DNA of 64,000 bases from NCBI GenBank assembly GCA_036245525.1, contig BTPG01000005.1:127099620-127163619 (forward strand), in the 5' to 3' direction. Below are positions 62,301 to 64,000 of the stretch, in pieces; positions within the stretch are counted from its first letter, which is position 1, and each line of letters starts with the position of its first letter. A model generated the notes under the pieces. It had not been told where the DNA came from. It searched no databases and saw only the letters and a program-made list of their open reading frames with translations. The translations under genes were made by a program, and so were the position numbers. Source of the DNA: Semisulcospira habei (lineage: Eukaryota; Mollusca; Gastropoda; Semisulcospiridae).

Positions 62301-64000
62301 CACCATCACCATCAAAACTCTGTGCCAGAAATAACATCAGCATTAGCACTTGAAACATCAGAACATTAAGAACGCCTGGAAAGGTAGAGGAACTGACACA
62401 CGAAATGAACAGATACCATTGGACCATCCTAGGACTTTGCGAAGTACGATGAAAGAACCTTGGGGAAACATCAACCCAGGAAAACCACAAACTGTACTAC
62501 AGTGGCAGAGAAGACAAACACGAACAGGGTGTCGGATTTCTCGTCCACAAAGACATCGTGAACACCGTCATGAGTTGTCGGCCAGTCTCCAGTAGGCTTA
62601 TCACCATACGCTTGAGGGCAACCCCATTTAATATCACCATTGTACAAGTTTATGCCCCAACAACAGACTATGGCGATGAGGAAATAGAAGACTTCTATGA
62701 CCAACTGCAAGAAGTTCTGGACCATACCCCCAAGAAAGACATTCTTGTGGTGCAGGGAGACTGGAATGCCAAAATAGGAGAGGATGCTGCTAGGAACTGG
62801 AAAGGCACATGCGGACGCTACTGCAATGCAGAGACCAATGACAGAGGCTTAAAGCTCTTGGAATTTGCCAGTTCAAATGATCTAAAGCTGATGAACACGT
62901 TTGGCCCGCACAAAGCATCCAGAAGGTGGACATGGCACAGCCCGAACGGTGAGCACCATAACCAAATTGACTACATCATGGTGAAGAGACACTTCCAAAC
63001 CAGTGTGAACATTGCCAAGACAAGAAGTTTTCCAGGAGCAGACATTGGAAGTGACCATGACTTAGTGATGATGACCTTCCAACTCCACCGAAAGAAGGTC
63101 AACAAGCAGGGTCCCACCAGAATCAAGTTTGACCTCGAGAAGCTGAAAGACCCAGAGGTAGCGGAAGCCTTTCAGGCAAAGATAGGAGGAAAATTCGCAC
63201 CACTGCTACTTCTAGGTGCAGAAGACACGGACGTGGACACACTGATTGACACATTTAACACTGTTGTAACCCAAACAGCCAGTGAGATCCTTGGCAAACA
63301 CCAACAAGCAAAGAAACCTTGGGTTACAGCTGACATCTTTGTTCTATGTGACAAGCGTTGAGAATTAAAGAAAAAGAAATCAGAGGTAGAAGGAGCTAAA
63401 CAATACAGGGAAATTAACCAGGATATCAAGAAAAGCATGAAAAAGGCAAAGAATAAGTGGATTGAAGATCAGTGTAAACACGTAGAAGAAAATCTGAACA
63501 AAAATAAGAGCAGAAAAGGATACCAGCTGGTGAAAGACCTGACCAGTGTAAAACAAGGACGCTCCTCGATCATCCAATATAATAAGGCAACTGTCTTACG
63601 GAAGACCAAGACATACTGAAGAGATGGACAGAGTACTGCTCAGATTTGTACAACCACCGAGCTGCAGGGGACCCAGGCATACTTGTCAACCCACCCGTAA
63701 CCAACAATGGCAACTATCCCATCCTCCGAGAAGAAGTAGAGGCTGCAGTGAAGTCGCTGAAAAAAGGAAAGGCAGCAGGAGCAGACAACATCCCTGCAGA
63801 GCTAGTCCAAGAACGGGGAGAAGACACGATAAGCGCCTTACTAACAATCTGCAATAAGATCTGGCAGTCAGGGGATTGGCCCACACCATGGACCCAATCA
63901 CTTATAATAACTCTCCCCAAAAAAGGCAACTTACATCAATGCCAGAACTATCGCACGATCAGTCTTATATGCCACCCAAGCAAAGTCATGTTAAAGATTC
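62300..64000 (+). mobile_element. LINE 5' half, EN/RT type (cut by window edge)
   Basis: The coding sense runs from about 62325 (a T-stop-NIRTLRTPGKVEELTHEM block, where TGA replaces Trp) through the endonuclease and linker, to the RT fingers at 63760-64000 (KKGKAAGADNIPAELV, LPKKGNLHQCQNYRTISLI). Probably the same family as 22060-23185, which supplies the complementary 3' half; inferred from style only. Confidence 0.82.
62558..63361 (+). pseudogene. LINE endonuclease (partly open)
   Basis: Blocks TIVQVYAPTTDYGDEEIEDF, VVQGDWNAKIGEDA, WTWHSPNGEHHNQIDYIMVK and GSDHDLVMMTF (catalytic SDH intact) belong to an APE-type endonuclease. The frame is interrupted by TGA at about 62353 and 62450 upstream (both at Trp positions) and by TGA at 63359 downstream (Arg position). 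Coding homology continues on to the window edge, with a frame change near 63600. Confidence 0.8.

Overview
The window is animal nuclear DNA, most likely from a marine invertebrate; a mollusc is my best guess from the repeat mix, not something the sequence proves. It covers part of one host gene on the + strand, a homologue of GPI-specific phospholipase D (GPLD1). Seven exons are visible: 15356-15434, 23262-23359, 43073-43183, 43693-43741, 51231-51291, 55133-55240 and 56051-56078. Their splice sites and codon phases agree end to end. Almost everything else is transposable-element DNA in introns or upstream of the first visible exon.

Layout. 1-7650: remains of an old Polinton/Maverick (polintovirus-like) element (pPolB, two small paralogous genes, packaging ATPase, diverged terminal repeat), cut by two LINEs and a SINE. 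7855-15090: a Rex1-like LINE holding a SINE, which holds an RTE LINE, which holds a near full-length I-superfamily LINE (four nested levels, three junctions with 12-bp target duplications). 15510-22000: a 524-bp TG tract, then a tandem duplication of about 2.8 kb carrying SINEs and one RTE insertion. 22060-23180: 3' half of an EN/RT-type LINE. 23999-39934: a complete, apparently very young Polinton of 15,936 bp with a 6-bp target duplication, about 800-bp near-identical terminal inverted repeats and 14 open genes. 40500-45000: foldback elements, a CR1/L2 LINE and microsatellites. 45079-51222: a degenerate DIRS-type tyrosine-recombinase retrotransposon with inverted ends and a recognisable internal complementary region. 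51877-55001: an RTE LINE split by a SINE. 56366-61758: a second, shorter DIRS-like element with a 170-190 bp repeat array and an I-superfamily LINE inside. 62300-64000: 5' half of another LINE, running off the window.

How the genes work together. The intact Polinton has a replication and integration set (protein-primed polymerase, retroviral-type integrase) and a virion set (double-jelly-roll major capsid protein, single-jelly-roll penton-like protein, A32-type packaging ATPase, and several small membrane or coiled-coil proteins). It looks like an integrated virus-like genome able to make particles. No adenain-like maturation protease was recognised. The LINEs presumably mobilise the SINEs, but the partner LINE cannot be assigned from this window.
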